NCBI GenBank assembly: GCA_030737875.1
Contig: CM060924.1
Location: forward strand, 146,438,197-146,502,196
Length of the DNA stretch: 64,000 nt
From: Allium sativum
Lineage: Eukaryota > Streptophyta > Magnoliopsida > Asparagales > Amaryllidaceae
Direction of reading: 5' to 3'
Shown: one piece after another, positions 22,078 through 36,509 of the stretch
How the letters are laid out: every line of letters begins with the position of its first letter
Numbering within the stretch: the first letter of the stretch is position 1
Translations under genes and position numbers: made by a program
The notes under the pieces: generated by a model
Databases searched by the model: none
What the model was told of the DNA's origin: nothing
The model's input: the letters and a program-made list of their open reading frames with translations, nothing else

Positions 22078-25000
22078 TGTAACGACCCAGATTTCTATGG
22101 ATTTATTTTAAATATTTAATATGATTTAAATATTGAATTAATGATATAAAAACATATATTGAATTATCGATTTAAAAATCGAAACACGGTTTATTTCGAA
22201 TATATATAATTATCGAAACACGAGAACTAAAATAATTCAATTCAAAATTAAAACGAAGTCCCATTAATTCAAATAATGTATAGAAATTCTATTTGGATAT
22301 AGAAATAATAATATTAATTTATTATTAAAGAATTTAATGGTTTGAAATTTAATTTATATCAATTTAAATTAATATCAGTTTCGGACGATTGAACTGGACT
22401 TCGATACTGGTCCCAATGTGTTCAGAATAGCGTTATAACCCTAGGAATGTCATTTGTTGGGTTCAGAAAGGAGTTCTGAATCACGGAGTATTTTAATTAT
22501 AATCGTACCAGTTCAAACTATATTTAATATAATTAAAATAATTATAAAATAAAGTTTCCTTCCATCCTAATTAACATGGACACTGTAAACCCACGTTAGC
22601 TACTCCCTCCTCTTTCACTTCATCGTGGCCTTCTCTCCTCTTCAATAATTTGGCCTTGTTGTTCAAAAATAAACCACACCCCTTTCCCTTTAACTTCGCG
22701 ACTATCTCCTTCTGCCCGTTCTCAATCACTGAAATAAAATCCGCTACCTTTCTTTCTGCAATCCTAAATCGTCACTTCGTTCTCCACAAAAAATCAAAAA
22801 ACCGCAAGTATTGAATGAGGTTTATTTCGATCTTTCCTAAGCCCTGTAAAATCAAATTTAAATCAAAGCCATGTTCTTCGTTGAAGCCAACAGGTGCGAT
22901 ATGCATTTAGGGTTGCTCGATTTGGTCCCTGCTATGTTAAAGCGAGGTCATGATGTGTAGAGGGGGTGTTGATGTTTGGTTCAAAACATATGGAATCGCG
23001 ATTTCGTGAAGTCTGGGGGATGACGAGGTACTAGGTTGAAACCGCGATTTCAGGAAGGGAAATACCAGGAAGGTGAATTCGGTCTTTCGATTTATTCAGA
23101 AGGGTGTGGAGTTTGTGCGATGAATTAAGATGTTTTGTAAGGTGCGAGTTTGCTACGGTTTGTAAGGTCTGAGAGTTTACCAGTAGCATTGAAGTGAGTT
23201 TTTGGGTGGAGTAAATAACGATTTACTTAGAGAAAGGTCAAAGCAAAATAAAAGAGGATGCTTGGTCAGTCCAATGAGGGACTGCAAGTTTGAAGAGGAG
23301 AAACAAGGGATGGATGGATTTAGGTATTGGCGGTGTTGATTTTGGCAAAGACTGGCAGTGTAGTGTTGTGATAATAAGATGCTAAGGGTAGTTGAAAACT
23401 GTGAAGGGATGTTATGTTTGATATTGAGAGAAGAGATGGGAGGAAACTTTGAAATAGGAAGCAGGGACCTAAACGCATGCTACCGTATTCGAATTTGTTC
23501 AAAGTAGGAGAGGAAGAAGTTAAAAGGAATTAAGGTAAAAAAAATATTTATTAATTTTAATTAGCAATTTAATATGTATTTGAATATTATCAAAATTTAT
23601 GACATATTAAATTTATACAAGATTTGAAGCGAACGGAATCAGTCGTGTAGTTCTTAGTGCGGGAAAATCTAATCGGGAAGTAAAATAGAAATCAGAATGG
23701 GTTGGGAAATTATCGCCATTTCAATTAAAATCACAGTGAGTAAATCTCACTCACTCTTTATTTAGAATTATTTTTATTCATTAAAAATAATTGTTTGTTG
23801 CTTGTTTGAATGCTCTCTGGTTGTTTTAAATATATTAGTTATTTAGGATTGACTATTATAATATATATTGGTTTGGTGGATGGATTGTTCCCACGGTCTC
23901 ATTAGCGGATGCCTGCGGTACCATTAGCGGATGATTTCCCTATGCGCCCCACAAATATATATTAGTTGATGACCTTCTATACCGCGATATCTTGCCTCGA
24001 AGCAGGATGGTATTATTTATGTGCTAACATCTGTGGATGCAGGAAAAACAGGTTGGAGGGATCCAACTGGATTCCTCAAAAATATATTATCTGTTTGTTT
24101 GTTTGTTTGCATATATACTGTCATATATGATGTGTTAGAAAACCTGAAATTAATAATTGGTTGTTTTGGGTGTTTAATTACCACTGGGCCTAAATGTTGA
24201 TATTTAAAAATATCATGAAAAGGAATTTAGAGATTTAAAAAGGAAATTCTATTTTTCTAAAATAGAAATTTGAAATTTGAATAGAACAAAAATATTAACT
24301 TGTTTTGAATAATTAAAAACAAGCAGTTCATTTATAAACGAAGTTCATAAATGAAGTGAAATGAATTATCATTGGGTAATTCACGAAATATAAATACAAG
24401 TGTTAATTTGAAAAGGGAAAATTATTTTTACAAAGTAGAAATATTTATGTCAAATGAAATCTGAAATCGAGACTTGTTAAAATATATAAACAAGTAAAAT
24501 AAATGAGGTTTGTAAATAAAAAGGAAAAATCATAAATTGGATAACATGAATATGAACCCAAGTGAAGTAAATGGAATGATTTCTGAAACGAAAATCATAT
24601 TTTTGATTGTTGAATAGAATTAACTAAGAAAAAGAAAAATTAGTTAATTAAGTTTAAGATTTGAGTTCAACTTTGAATAAGTAAATTAAACTTGTGAATT
24701 CATATTCAAATCGAATATGAAACCTGAGTTTGAAAAGTGGAATTGGATGGGTCTATAAGTAAGTTAAATATATATATTTGAACATGTCATATTCAAATAT
24801 GAAAGTGAAATAGGCAAAAGAGTTGATTAACGAATTAATTAACGAGTTGAGTTAAAACAAGTGTACTAAGTTGGAATGAATTAGAATGATTAGATATATG
24901 TTAGGCAGGTATAGAAATGAAGAAATGGAAGAGTATAAATATAATGCTCAATAAAAAGGTACGTATTTAAATTGTATATGAGATTTTATGCGCTGTATCG

Positions 25001-27068
25001 GCAAGCCGCTTGGCTGTTTCTTTTTCTTTTTGAATGAAGAGGCCTGTGTGGAAAGGTTTGACTTTTTTCAGTAACCCTGTACAAAGGAGGTTATGGCGAA
25101 TTTTTTCCAGAAATTTAAGAAGTTAGAATATTTTTAAGAAAATATGATAACTAGAGATCTATATATTAATAAATAGAATTCGATAATGAAACGAACTTAA
25201 AATAGAATATTATAAATGAAAAGGAATTTTATTGATAAAATCCTGGGAGATATACGTTTTAAAGTGAACGATGATTTAAAAGCAAATGATTTGCAGATTT
25301 AAAATGATCATGTTGATAAAAAGTTAATCAAATGGAGTTAAAGAAATAGAGTTAAGCAGAATTAGAAACTAACTGGAAATTAGTTGAGTTGAACGACTTT
25401 TTTTGAGTATCGATCTGATGTTGGTTTCAGCCTTCGGGGTTATACTTAGGAAGTTGTTTTCTTACTAGTTTACAGTTAGAGTCTGATAGATGTGGAAGAA
25501 TAGTGATATGTAAATATGCAATGGGAATGTTTTTCAGAGTTAATAACATATATTTTCTTAATATAGAAAATAAGGAAATATGAATATATATATATGTTTG
25601 ATGATTGATCGATAGAATTTCCATTTGGAAATAAGATCGTTGTGTGTACACAGACATTTTTCAGTTGATAGTTAATCCACCGACTATCAAAGTTTTGACC
25701 ATTTTTCTGTGGTTAATATGGAGAGACCGGTTGGATTCTAATCCAAAGAACCCCTCCGTATTGGCATAAGCGTTGGGAATCATATATGCCAGAGAAAATT
25801 GAAGACGGAGTAAAGTGCAAGGGCTGTTGTATAAGTCCTAGGTAGTGATTGCCTAGGATGGATGTACGAAATAGTGCTTTCGGTTTCGTTCAGTCCCAGA
25901 ATGAACGTATATGGATGAATGTCTGACAGAATATTTCCAATGATCGCATATATTGGACTGTACAAATATATATGGTGGCAACGAATTTATTCCCTTAGCA
26001 TAATATCCAGAATATTTATGTAAACCCAATTAATGATTAACGGATCTGATAATGTGGCATTCAAAGTGATCGTGTTATAAATGAATGGAAAGTAATCGAA
26101 GCCTCTGGCCTCAACAACCAGGAAATGAAAAAAAAATCGGGCAGGCAGAAGGTTATGTGGTTAGCTCCCATTAGGGTGTATTATCACCTATCTATAGAAT
26201 ATTCATTTGCTTCTTTAATCTATATCAATGCTGTCCCTTATCAGGAAACGGTTGTTGATCCCAATCGTTGGTGATATACATTCGATACACTCAAGCGAAA
26301 TGAGTGGTCGGTCATGTGTGGCTGAGTTGTTAGATGTTCTTGTTGAACTCGGTGTATTCTCCTCTAGATATACACCAACGGCAGGTGGTTCCATACCTTG
26401 TCATAGTCGGAATCCAATCTCCAATAAGCGCCTGCGGTTTATGATTATACATTATATATGTGGAGCGTGAGATGCAAGCGTTCCACTAAGATTCTATTTA
26501 TTTGATTTAGACAATATTATAATATCAAAAGAGTTTTGATATAAAGATCATTTTGGATACTCATATGGGAAAACCCGTTCCGTGTTATACGGCGTGGTCT
26601 TATGAGATATCGTTTATTGCCTAAAGCTGTTTCAAAACTGTTTACTCATACCAGTCCCATGACTGGCCCGAAGTTTATTTTCTATGTTTTCCCTAAACTC
26701 TTGGGTACTCAAATTTGTACGAGCAGTCAAGTAGTTTAGGGTTTACAGATATTCTTGGAGGAGCTTGGAGCAGGAGGCTTCAACGTTAGTTAACTAGTGT
26801 TATTTCCACTGTATTGTAAGTGTTGTACTCTGATGATAATGTTATGTATATATACAGTCAAATTTTGTATTTTAAAATCTGTTATATATTATATTTTATT
26901 CCGCTGCGATTGTGTTGTGTTTCTGTTCTTCTTCTTCTATTCTAATTTTTCTTTCTATTTCTCATCCTCTAACTTCTTTCTATTAATGATTCGTATTTCT
27001 GTGCTAGTTGGGTTGGACGTGTGGTGTATTTAGTCAACTCAGATAGTGCGTATTTGCGGGACGTTACA
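22078..27068 (+). repeat. Element 2 3' LTR (4,991 bp)
   Basis: Partner of 15932-20939 along its full length, with many substitutions and small indels, for example a shorter (TA)n tract near 25583-25594. Confidence 0.92.
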
Positions 27069-28450
27069 ACATGCCTCCTCTCCTACCCTATAACCCATGG
27101 CCACCCATATACCCCCACCCACCTCCCATACCCCTATGCTACATCACCATATAAAAAAGAGGGTTAGAAAAAAAAGAGATTTGGTGAGGATAAAGCCAAA
27201 GCAAATCAAGTTCATGATCAATTTCTACAACTGAAGTATGGTGGAGTGGAAATGGAGATGCGAACTACTTTGGCCATGTTTTTATTGTTTATTATAACCA
27301 TAGTTTGATTATAGATATTTGTTTGAATGGTTGTGAATCTAATGTCATATAAGTTATTAGTGTTAATTAAAGTAACATTTATGTTGTAAATATTATGAAT
27401 TTGTTAAATAGTTGCTATGTATGAAATTATGGTTGTTATTGATGTTAATATGTCACTTATTACATGTTATACTTAGATTTATGGAATTATACAGGTATTG
27501 ATTAAGTATCATTCCAATGATAATATAAATAAATATCATTTTCATTTAAGTGGAAATAAGGCATAAAGATAAAATCTGGAATTTCATATTTGTGCTCGAT
27601 AGAAATGAAATTAAAGTAATTATGACAAACTATTGTAAAGATGGAAATCAATTTGAAAGAAAATTTGATACAAAATGACATGTTCATTTTCTAGGTAAAT
27701 AGTAAGATCAATTTCAAATTGTGATTTTGAAATTTAGTTTTGAGTTTGCTTTGTAAATAAGGTTCTAAACTCAAATTGAAAGTCCTAATGATTTTATATT
27801 ATGTTTAGTTTGAGATTTGGAAAGTTTGGAATTCAAAAAACTAATATTTGAAAAATATTAATATAACAATAGCACAATATTCAAATAAAATAAATAATTG
27901 AATTAAAAGTTGAAATAGTGATTTGTAATAAAGATATATATGTTTTCAATGAATTATAAAAACATATTTAAAGCAAACCAGAATAATTCCAATATAAAAT
28001 CGAAATATGGTTAGAATAGAGTTAGTCGCACTACAGTAGTTCCTGAATTTCGGTCATTAACTTCAAATTAATGTACAAGATGCAAATTAAATAAGACTTT
28101 CCCCAAACAAAAAATATTTGTTTTAAATGTTTTTTTTTCAAATAGGAAAGGAAAATTAAGATTTCTAGGTATAGATTTTGAGTTTTATTCAAATCAATTT
28201 TGAATAAAAATCTCGGTATTGTAGTTCAGTGATCAAATTGGTAAATCTTTGGAAATGACTATTTTTAAATTATTAATAAAAGGGAAAAATATAATAAATC
28301 ATAATAAATGATTTAAAAAGGATTTGGATTGAAATATATATGAATTTGAAAGTTAGAAAAGTTTTTTAACTCAAATAAATTGTCTTCAGCCTTTTTATAT
28401 ATTCGCACCGCTTCTTTTCCAAATAACTGCAAAGTTTGAGTTAAATGTTG
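27069..28450 (+). other. Continuation of the C-rich stretch, then AT-rich DNA
   Basis: 27069-27150 continues the proline-codon-rich stretch cut by element 2. A short frame at about 27178-27308 (RFGEDKAKANQVHDQFLQL, hydrophobic end LAMFLLFIITIV, stop) looks coding-like but is isolated. The remainder to 28450 is AT-rich and may belong to an old LTR that is resumed at 34102. Confidence 0.35.
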
Positions 28451-31400
28451 TGTAACGGCCCGGAAAATTCGATGCTCGAATTTTTGATAATAATACATAA
28501 TCCCGTATTACTTGCCAAAAACCCAAGTATCGAAAACCCAGATTGTTAATAGAAAGAAGTTAGAGGGTGAGAGAAGAAAGAAAGAAATATTAGAATTGAA
28601 GTATAAGAAAAAATCATAATCTCACACCGGAACCAATAAAATATAATATATTAAAATGCTTTACACAAAAGAATCTGTATATATGATTATAACAATATCA
28701 GGGTACACATTAAGTTGAATACATTACACACAGCGGAATAAATTAATACAAGTAAATACGGATATACGTCTTGACTCCCGTTTTCCTCTTCTGAAACTCC
28801 AAGCGAAACCTAACCTGATAATATACTTGGTCTGACCTGAGTACATTTGAAGCAAAGCAAAACTTACCCGGACCAGTCTGGAATACTTTCAGTGATAAAT
28901 TCATAGCACAACAACTTGCTTTTTTTAGAAAATCCTTTTTGAAATAAAAGGATAATTGTAAGGTTAGCCCACACATAAACACAGACAGTTTTTACCTTAT
29001 GATAACCTAAAATACTTTTGATATATCAAAATCCAGTGATATTATAATAATCTCTATCGAATCACAAATAAATAACCATCTAGAAGAAAGCTTGCATCTC
29101 ATGCTCTACATACTTAACATATAATCAAAAACTGTATGGCGCATATTAGAGAATGGATTTGCAACATGACAAGGTATGGGACCACCTTCCGACAGTGCAC
29201 CTCTAGAGAGCAATGCACTAGTGTTCAACAAGAACTTCTTGCAACCCGACCACACATGACCGACCACTCATTCGACTTGAGTGTACCGAATATATTATCA
29301 CCTTATGGCTTTTTGTCGCGACCACCGTAATTCCCGGGTGATACAAAAATGAAAGAAGAACAAATAGAAATTTCTCTAAATAGTGACAATATACCCTAAT
29401 TGGGAATGACCCAATTAGCCATGCTGCCTGCCCGATTTCTGTCATTTCCCAGTTGATGAGACTTGAGATCACGATTTGTCTTTTTATAGAACATCTCAAT
29501 ATCTTTGAATGCCACATTGTCAGATCCATCTAATCACTAATTGACGTCCACAAATATACTCTGGGTGTTAAGCTAAGAGAACTCCTCCACCACCAAATCT
29601 GGTATATTTGTAAAAATCAACATACATGAGTTTTAGGAAATACTCTATCAAACGTGAGTCCATACAAGTCATCCAGTAACAGGATGAACCGAAGGAACCT
29701 TTCTACCGCATCCTACATATCACCATGTGGATCAGTAGCGAGTAGTCCTTGAAATCCATAGAATTCAATCACGACAGAATCACTACCAAAATATCTCTAG
29801 GGATCGGCTAGAGAAATTCAACAAATAGTTCTTCCGTTCATTAAGATTTACGGTCTTCAATGCTTCATCTTTAAACATATCTTTGCAGATTAATTTTCGA
29901 ACGTAACGTTGGTTTGAAGTGGTTTTGGTTCTAGTTCTCATCCCGATCTCTTCGAAACAACACGTCAATGGTCCGATAATATATTTCATTGATAGTCGAG
30001 TTTTTAAACTATCGATTCAAACTAGTATTGTCAAGTACATTGACAACTTGGGTCTTTATTAACTTTTATCAATCTTTTAAATAATTCCACCAGTTTACAA
30101 TCGATTTCATTTACTTATCTCGATAAAACTATATTCTTAATTCTTAAGAATATATATATATATATATATATATTTACTAATCTGCTATTTCTTTTCCTTT
30201 AATTCGAAAACAATACCACCTTTCCGTTAAACTATTTCCATCTCCCTATCTTGAAAATATTTCTTTATATTCTCAAAACTCTTTCCTATTTCTTTGACTT
30301 TGTCCACTTCGATATATATTATTAACTCGATGGTTAAAAACCAATTATCATTTCTTATATAGGCCAAACAAATGTTAATTTATACTTCATTTATCTTAAA
30401 ACCCAATATGCTTATTCACATTCAAAATCTTGCAACTAATGTTGTAATATTATTTACCTCTCAAAATCTCGCAACTAACGTTGTGATATTATTTATGGAA
30501 TAATTAACTTTTCTTAATATTCTTTACTATTACAAACTAATATCATTCTTCGATAATAGTGAAGTCGTTCAAGTTGGGGTATTTCCCTCTCAGACCTTGA
30601 TTGACAACATTCTTATCATAGAATAGATAGAAGTTTGTAACTAAAAGCTCATCTTACTTATAATTTTTATTTTTATTTTAAACTATAGTTTTTATAAACC
30701 ATAATATTATTTTTTAAAAATCTTGGTCTATTACTTCAACTTCGTTAAAAAATTCCATTTGGAATATTACGACAATCCATTTCCAAAATACTTCAACCAA
30801 AACCATTGTATATCATATTATAAAACAATTTCTTGGATTTTATAAGTAAAATCCGTTTACTAACATCTTACCAAAACAACATGTAATTCCCTTTGTATTC
30901 TTGAAAACTTTCTCCTTTATTTCCATTTGAATATTAAATATTTAATTTAAACTGATCGCCTAAGCTTAAACACCTTTTATAGCTTCGTTCATGAAACTCG
31001 GATTTTATTCGAAAATTCCTTCATAAATTCTTCTCAAACTTAATTAAATTTCATTGCATACTCAATTATTTCTTAGTAAATTCGTTTAAGAAGCAATATA
31101 ATTAACTTCATCGTTTATCAAAGTAAAAGTGGTTTGCTTATTCGTTAACTGAAAAATAAATTAGATTTAATAACTATTTATTAATAACAACTCTCGATCA
31201 AAAACAGTCAACTTTATCCCATTAGTTAATTTGCTAACTAATATTCTTTACTTCTTCCTATTAGATTAATAAAATTTATCTAGTAATTTTGCCTACTTGT
31301 TTACTTAAAAATAATTATTCAAAAAATATTAACCCATAGGTTAAATACAGCTTATTTCGCTTACAAAACTAATTAAATGGCAAATTCTTATTTCTAATCA

Positions 31401-34101
31401 TTTTATAATACTTTTATAGAAACTCATTTACAACATCGGATTATTTTTAAAACCTCATTATAACGTATAAAATATAATTAAAAATATTGCTTTAGTTTTA
31501 AAAAAAATTATAACTAAGCTTCGTCAATTTGCCTAATGGAAAATCAACTTTTAAAAAAAAAGATGGATTTTAGGCCATTTGATGCCAATCCCTCAACCTA
31601 TACCATTTATTGATTCAAATCACAACAACGTTGAATTTCTATTCAATGTCAACATCCAAACAGGTTTTCAATGTCATTGGGGTTCAGTCATTTCATATAT
31701 AAGTAATATAAAGATAAACGACACACTTAATATTTGAGGGATCCGGTTGGATCCCTCAAACCTATTCTTCCCTGCATCACAGTTCATTATAACATTTCAT
31801 GGCAAGACAAAAATTAATTCAATATATTAAACGACGATAATATAACTAATGTCAACCATTTAAATCAACAATAGGAATCCAAGGCATCCAAAAAGCCAAT
31901 TTATGCTATCAATGATTTTTTTTTAAATAAATGAATTTAACCACATCATAACATTCTAAAAATGTATAAGAGTTAACTCACTTTTTATTTAGATTGACGA
32001 TTGTCATGTTATTTCATTTAATTTTAAATAGGCAATTAAAATTAAATGGAAATTCGATTACTTCCAATCCTGTCCGAAACTGCTCAGCAGCGTTGTACTC
32101 TGCATTGCGATCCCGTCTTCTCTTGTTTCGTCTAATTTTGATAACAGACGAATGAGTTATCGATAATATAATTTTTACATTGAATTTAAAAATAAAAATG
32201 ATTAATTATCTTTACTAATTGCCTTAATTAACTCGAAACACGTCATTACCATAACTTAATACACGCGGTTTCTCTCTGACCATCGGTTCGAGCCTGATGT
32301 TTCTTCCTCCCTCTTCGAATACTTACCTTGACCAACTTCTCGTCTTAAACACGAACATCAAAAATTACCACCGCCATTAACGTGGGCCACCAGACTCCAT
32401 GCCAATCACTCTCCCATCTTCGCCCCCACCTCCAGCATTTACCACCATCCACCACGTGCTCCAATGTTCTCCCAAATCGCCAATAATTGGCTGTGAACGA
32501 AAATTACTCGCGTCGCCGTAGCAATCGCCATAGACCACCATCAAGCGCTGCACCACCGCCAAACGGCCGACCTCCCTCTCTCCTTCACAAACCCCGACCA
32601 GAAAATCTCTCCACCAACCGCCATCTGCAAATTTCCGATTGCAACCCCTTTAAACACCCAAAAAATGTCAACTCCGATCAACTCTCATCCCCATCCACCT
32701 TAGACCGATTCAACCACCCCAAACAAAAGCAAAGTTGAAGCCCTTCCACTCCTTTACAAATATCCTTTTGGACCCTCTTCCTGAAATTGTTTGTATGGCA
32801 TGAATTTTGAGAAAAAATGTAACTAAATTCTTTGTTGAAAACCATGATTCCGACCACCCCAGTTAACGAAACCCTACCAAATTTATACGTGAGTAACTCT
32901 TCTCCATACCTTCAACTTTCATGTTGATCAATCTAGCCAATTCGCAACAGAATTTGATTTATAAATCATTTTGTTAATAGGGGTTTTTCTGCACCTATTT
33001 AGAACGCTGGTTAAGATTGGGTTGGGTAGGCTGAAACTTTGCATATGTATAGATGTAATTATTATTATTTTAATGTGAGCTGATGAACAATGACGAGCAA
33101 CGATTTTTATTTCGTGCCTATCTCCATTTCTGAACGATGTTTATTGATTCTTGTGGTCACACTCAAACTCCATTTATGACAAAAAAGGACGTCATGCTTT
33201 AATTTGATGTTACGGTTCTAATAAAATTTGTTTTGTCAAATTCCAAGTCCGTTTATAAAAACAATGCTTGTGTGAGTCCAAATGGTCGATTTGTTTACAT
33301 TTAATTTTGCTATGCTCATAAAATAACTCCAATTGGCGTGAAACTTGAAATCAAGCGATAATTAGCTATTATGGTCTTAACAACTTTGAAAATGGAGGTC
33401 GTTTGAATAAAGTCCCTTTTTAAGGGTCCAATTTAAATTAATATAAATTAATTTTAAAATACCTCAATATAGTAGTATTAAAATATTATAATAGGCTATG
33501 CTCGATCAAAATTTCGTGTAGCTTCAAAATAAAATACTTCGGTTGAATTCCAAGCTAAAACGATAATAAATATATTGAAACCCTTTTATTTTATATAAAT
33601 AACTATTATAATTTATAAACGAATTCCATAGCGACTATCTGAACATTTGATTTGGACATAAAAAAATCTATGATATAAAAACTCCGTTTTTCTCTTTCAT
33701 TAAAAAATACAATTCAATAGATCTGGACGTTTCTTGTTTCGTGAAATTCCAACTTATATTGGATCCTGTTCTTCCATTAAAAGTTCAAACCGTTATATTA
33801 CGAACTATCACGCCCTACAGCTCGTTTTACAATTAAATTATAAACAATACGTTCAAACGTTGTTTAATAAACGAATACATTAATTTAATTCGATATAAAC
33901 TTGAATAAATTCTTTTATATTGCATAATCATGCATTATTGCAAATTCAGCCAATTCTGACTATTTTGGAATTATATTATTATATTATTAATATTAATAAA
34001 ATATTCAAAACTTTTATCTTCTAGTTATTAAAATTCTAAATCAACATTAAAAACCATTTTTAAAATATTAAATTAAACGGTTAAAATTCTGGGTTGTTAC
34101 A
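28451..34101 (-). repeat. Solo LTR, group B (5,651 bp)
   Basis: On the minus strand it starts TGTAACAACCCAGAATTTTA at 34101 and ends GGGCCGTTACA at 28451. No primer-binding site, internal region or second copy adjoins it. It is homologous to the element 2 LTR in inverted order: GCTGCCTGCCCGAT at about 29425-29440 matches 20005-20020, and the block 29223-29295 matches 20150-20220. The flanks TGTTG and TGTGT agree in only three of five positions, so the duplication is not proven. A GC-richer leader-like island spans about 32340-32740. A (TA)n tract lies near 30150-30172. Confidence 0.72.
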
Positions 34102-36509
34102 TGTGTTAACCACTATCTAAATAAATTGGAAATAGTTATAAACGGATTTAAGAAGTATTTTAATAATAATTTGGAAGTTTGAAATACTCAACCAAGTTTA
34201 AGACGAAGATAGACTTAGCTAAATTGAGTATGCAAAAATAACTAGTACATTTGTCCCGCCTTTGAGATCTGGCAAGAGATGCAACAATCAATGCGCTGAA
34301 CTTACCTAACCAACGTTTATTTATTTGGGTGAGGTTTGGAATAGATTGAAGGGAAAGCCCAAATACTCTAGAATGATATTTTGAAGATTTAAATTTAACA
34401 ACTGAACTTACGTAACCAACGTTTATTTATTTGGGCGAGGGTTAGAATAGATCGAAGGGAAATCCCGGATAATCTATAATGATATTTTTAAGATTTAACT
34501 TTAACAAGACTATAATTTTCTGATTAGAATTAATTGGACTTGGATGGAAACAATATTCATATACTTGGTATTTAAATCTATAGTAAAAACTTATACTATT
34601 TGAGGAATTTAAAAGGTGATTTCATCGTTATTCCATCGATAGTGTTTGTTAAATATGGAAATTAATATTAAGAGTAAGTTAGTGTAATTTCTGTAAAATT
34701 CTTGCACTCAATACAATTTGGTTTAGGTTTTTTGTGAATGATGTTTTCAATAATATCATCTTTAACCCATCAAAGATTTAAACTACATAATTTTGACTCA
34801 TTTAAAGTTAAGTCTTGAAATGGGGAATGTTTATTCAAGAACTGAGAAGTTCTTTTAATTAAGATTTACTAAAATAATTTTGAAATTATTTCCCTAAGAA
34901 AAATTGAAAGGAATTTTTTAATAAGATTTAAATAAATATTGTTTAAATGATATGATTTGGAACAGGAAACTATTTGTTGAAGAATAAATAAATCTTTTTG
35001 ATTAGGATTCAATAAACGAAACATTGTTGAAGTACTTCCCAAAGACAAATATAAGATGAGGTAAACAGTAGATCTTTGTTAAAGAGTTAATGAATCCTTG
35101 TTAAAGATTAAATGGAGATATTTTATGAAAAATTCATAAATTAAGGAATAAACGATTACGAACTTTAAAGGTTTTGATTAACCAATTCAAGATGAAAGAG
35201 ACTTAGCAATTTTGTATATCCATATTGTTTTTAATTAACGATGATTATTTGAAAAGATTGAGATCGAATTTGAGTGATTACTATCTAAAAACCATTTTGA
35301 ATAATGATATGACATAATAGAGCAAAAGAAGATATTGAAGGCGATGGTAAAAGGTTGGGGATCTTCACATGAAAGGACTGCTTGTTGATCTTCTCTTCTC
35401 TGGGTTTCTCTAGTATTGAGATTGCCCTATTAAGCAGTAAGTCCAGACATATCTAAGGAATTTCTGGACTGCAAGGGTTTTCACACCTAATAATAGTCGA
35501 GGAATAAAGCGCCTTTAACTTCATTCAGTCTCAGAATGAACTTGTATGGATGTTTTTTCTAACATTGCATTTTACGACATATTAATTGGTCTTTACTAAA
35601 CGTCTCACTGTTGGTGGCGGAGAAGACACTACTTCTTTTAGCTTTACACCCTTCTTTGAGACACCAAAGAGCTCAATAGTGATACGTTGGAAGACATAAG
35701 TTATGTGTTACAAAATGGCAATGTTGCATGCTAAGTGAAATGAGTTGTAGATGATCAAAGCACGACATTGTGTAAAGTGTAGCTTTATGTAACATGACTT
35801 CAAGCCTCACATCCCATAAATGACCGAAACAGGATGAATGCAGCAAGGCTGTGTGGTTTGCTACCATTTGGGAATGATCATTCCCATCTAGATTAAAAGA
35901 TATACCATAGTATAAACCTTAGGTATCTTTACTTATGTGGATGATTGTGATTTCCCTATATATTTACACAATGAGAAACCTTGAGGGATAAGGTAGAATA
36001 ACACTTCAATTTTTGGATGTGTATTGATGATTATTTGTGTGCATAAAAAGTACATTGTGATTCCATAATAATAATAAAGCCCTAGCTAAATGGTTACAAG
36101 AATTCTGAAAATAAAATAAAAGAGAATGATAGAAGTATATATGAAACTCTGGTGCACAGAATAAATAGGCCTGATTAAAATAAGTAATTAAGTAATAGTA
36201 AAATTTATGCTGAGTAGAATATTGCTTTGAATATAAATATACAAAGATGTGCAACAAAAATAGGTGGGAAGATTATAAGGGTAAGAAAAAGTACTTTACA
36301 CCTAGCATATTTTAAATTTTGGCTGTAGGAATGAATCATGCAAATAAAACGATCAAGGATATAAGAGGTAATTTGAAAACAAGCTTCAACAAAGTAATGT
36401 AACCATATTTTGCTTTCCACCTCATTTTCCCATAATAAATCTGAAAGGTGGATGGGGTAAATGGGTGGGTTCTCATTTAAGAATTTTGGAGATTTAATTT
36501 GTTGAAGGG
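34102..36509 (+). repeat. Old degraded LTR (plus), group B relative
   Basis: From about 35470 the order of blocks follows the element 2 LTR: CATTCAGTCTCAGAATGAAC (compare 19760-19780), then GGCTGTGTGGTTTGCTACCA and GGGAATGATCATTCCCATCT (compare 20020-20075). It is strongly diverged. It lies between the solo LTR and element 4 and seems to have been split by both. Confidence 0.55.
34296..34507. repeat. 106-bp tandem duplication
   Basis: CTGAACTTAC-TAACCAACG with CAACGTTTATTTATTTGGG begins at 34296 and again at 34402. The copies differ at roughly ten percent of positions. Confidence 0.85.

Larger units (their letters stand above)
15932..27068 (+). mobile_element. Element 2: LARD-like LTR retrotransposon, group B
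   Basis: An 11.14-kb element with LTRs 15932-20939 and 22078-27068 and an internal region of only 1,138 bp. The flanks ACAGG (15927-15931) and ACATG (27069-27073) are a 5-bp duplication with one difference. The LTRs make up about 90 percent of the element. There is no coding sequence in the internal part. Primer-binding site and polypurine block are both present, so it was a transposition-competent passenger, not a scrambled relic. LTR divergence is visibly higher than in elements 3 and 4 (several percent by eye), so it is older. Confidence 0.92.
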
